Assembly (NCBI RefSeq): GCF_963082655.1
Contig: NC_081556.1
Coordinates: 149,870,001 to 149,934,000 of the forward strand
Source: Stomoxys calcitrans
Taxonomy: Eukaryota; Arthropoda; Insecta; Diptera; Muscidae
DNA length: 64,000 bases
Reading direction: 5' to 3'
Shown here: piece after piece, positions 63,801-64,000 of the stretch
How positions within the stretch are numbered: the stretch's first letter is position 1
How the letters are laid out: each line of letters starts with the position of its first letter
Translations under genes and position numbers: made by a program
The notes under the pieces: model-generated
Databases searched by the model: none
Seen by the model: only the letters and a program-made list of their open reading frames with translations
Told to the model about the DNA's origin: nothing

Positions 63801-64000
63801 ACTTATATCAAATATACCGAGAAAACGTATTTACGATGTTAGTACTACACTAACCATGTTTGACACCTTTAACACTAGCTGAAGTATTTTTTAATTTATC
63901 ACATGAGTATTTTTTACACATATATATGTTTAATGTCAGACCCACTTGATCAGATTCTCAGATTCCTTCTCAACTTTTTCAAAAGCTGCAGGCTCGCTTT

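Noticed and set aside
1..64000. CRISPR array, rRNA, prokaryotic operon or virus
   Set aside because: No regular spacer-repeat array, no rRNA sequence, spliced eukaryotic genes only, and no viral genes recognised; the tandem arrays seen are diverged transposon-type units.

Overview
The window looks like nuclear DNA of a calyptrate fly, most likely a muscid (Stomoxys, Haematobia or Musca type). The evidence is four insect-type protein genes with short spliced introns, very AT-rich non-coding DNA, and dense interspersed repeats of kinds typical of muscid genomes (several MITEs, a tRNA-headed SINE, two 5'-truncated LINE families, and arrays built on a TTTATATGG/AGCTATATC-type unit). The species cannot be fixed from sequence alone.

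Layout. 1-8.4 kb: no protein gene, mostly repeat remnants and MITEs. 8.44-16.23 kb (+): Dp1/vigilin, a multi-KH RNA-binding protein, complete in four coding exons (1285 aa); its last intron is 3.7 kb of nested repeats. 16.23-17.96 kb: AT-rich 3' UTR and downstream DNA. 18-22 kb: degraded LINE with RNase H and a MITE. 22.19-45.02 kb (+): a TPD52-family gene (Drosophila CG5174 type) with a long N-terminal exon, a probable alternative first exon 5.5 kb upstream, and a duplicated 60-nt cassette exon; its long introns are filled with LINEs, SINEs and MITEs. 47.49-51.60 kb (+): Pngl, the cytosolic peptide:N-glycanase, complete in eight exons (639 aa). 51.75-62.98 kb (-): the C-terminal 2737 residues of midasin (MDN1), which converges on Pngl with 153 bp between the two stop codons; the N-terminal AAA+ half lies beyond the right edge. 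63-64 kb: midasin intron with MITE fragments.

The four genes are housekeeping genes and do not form a pathway: vigilin acts on mRNA and heterochromatin, the TPD52 protein in membrane trafficking, Pngl in deglycosylation of misfolded glycoproteins, and midasin in 60S ribosome maturation. I found no operon, CRISPR, viral or toxin locus. The most interesting points are: a duplicated TPD52 exon whose two copies differ almost only at synonymous sites; a phase-compatible alternative first exon; a 27-codon stop-free intron; an altered second zinc cysteine pair in Pngl; two short retroposon-like repeats that share a 3' tail with a resident LINE; and repeat pairs flanking genes. All exon junctions were read by eye from frame, splice dinucleotides and family similarity. 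No alignment or transcript evidence was available.
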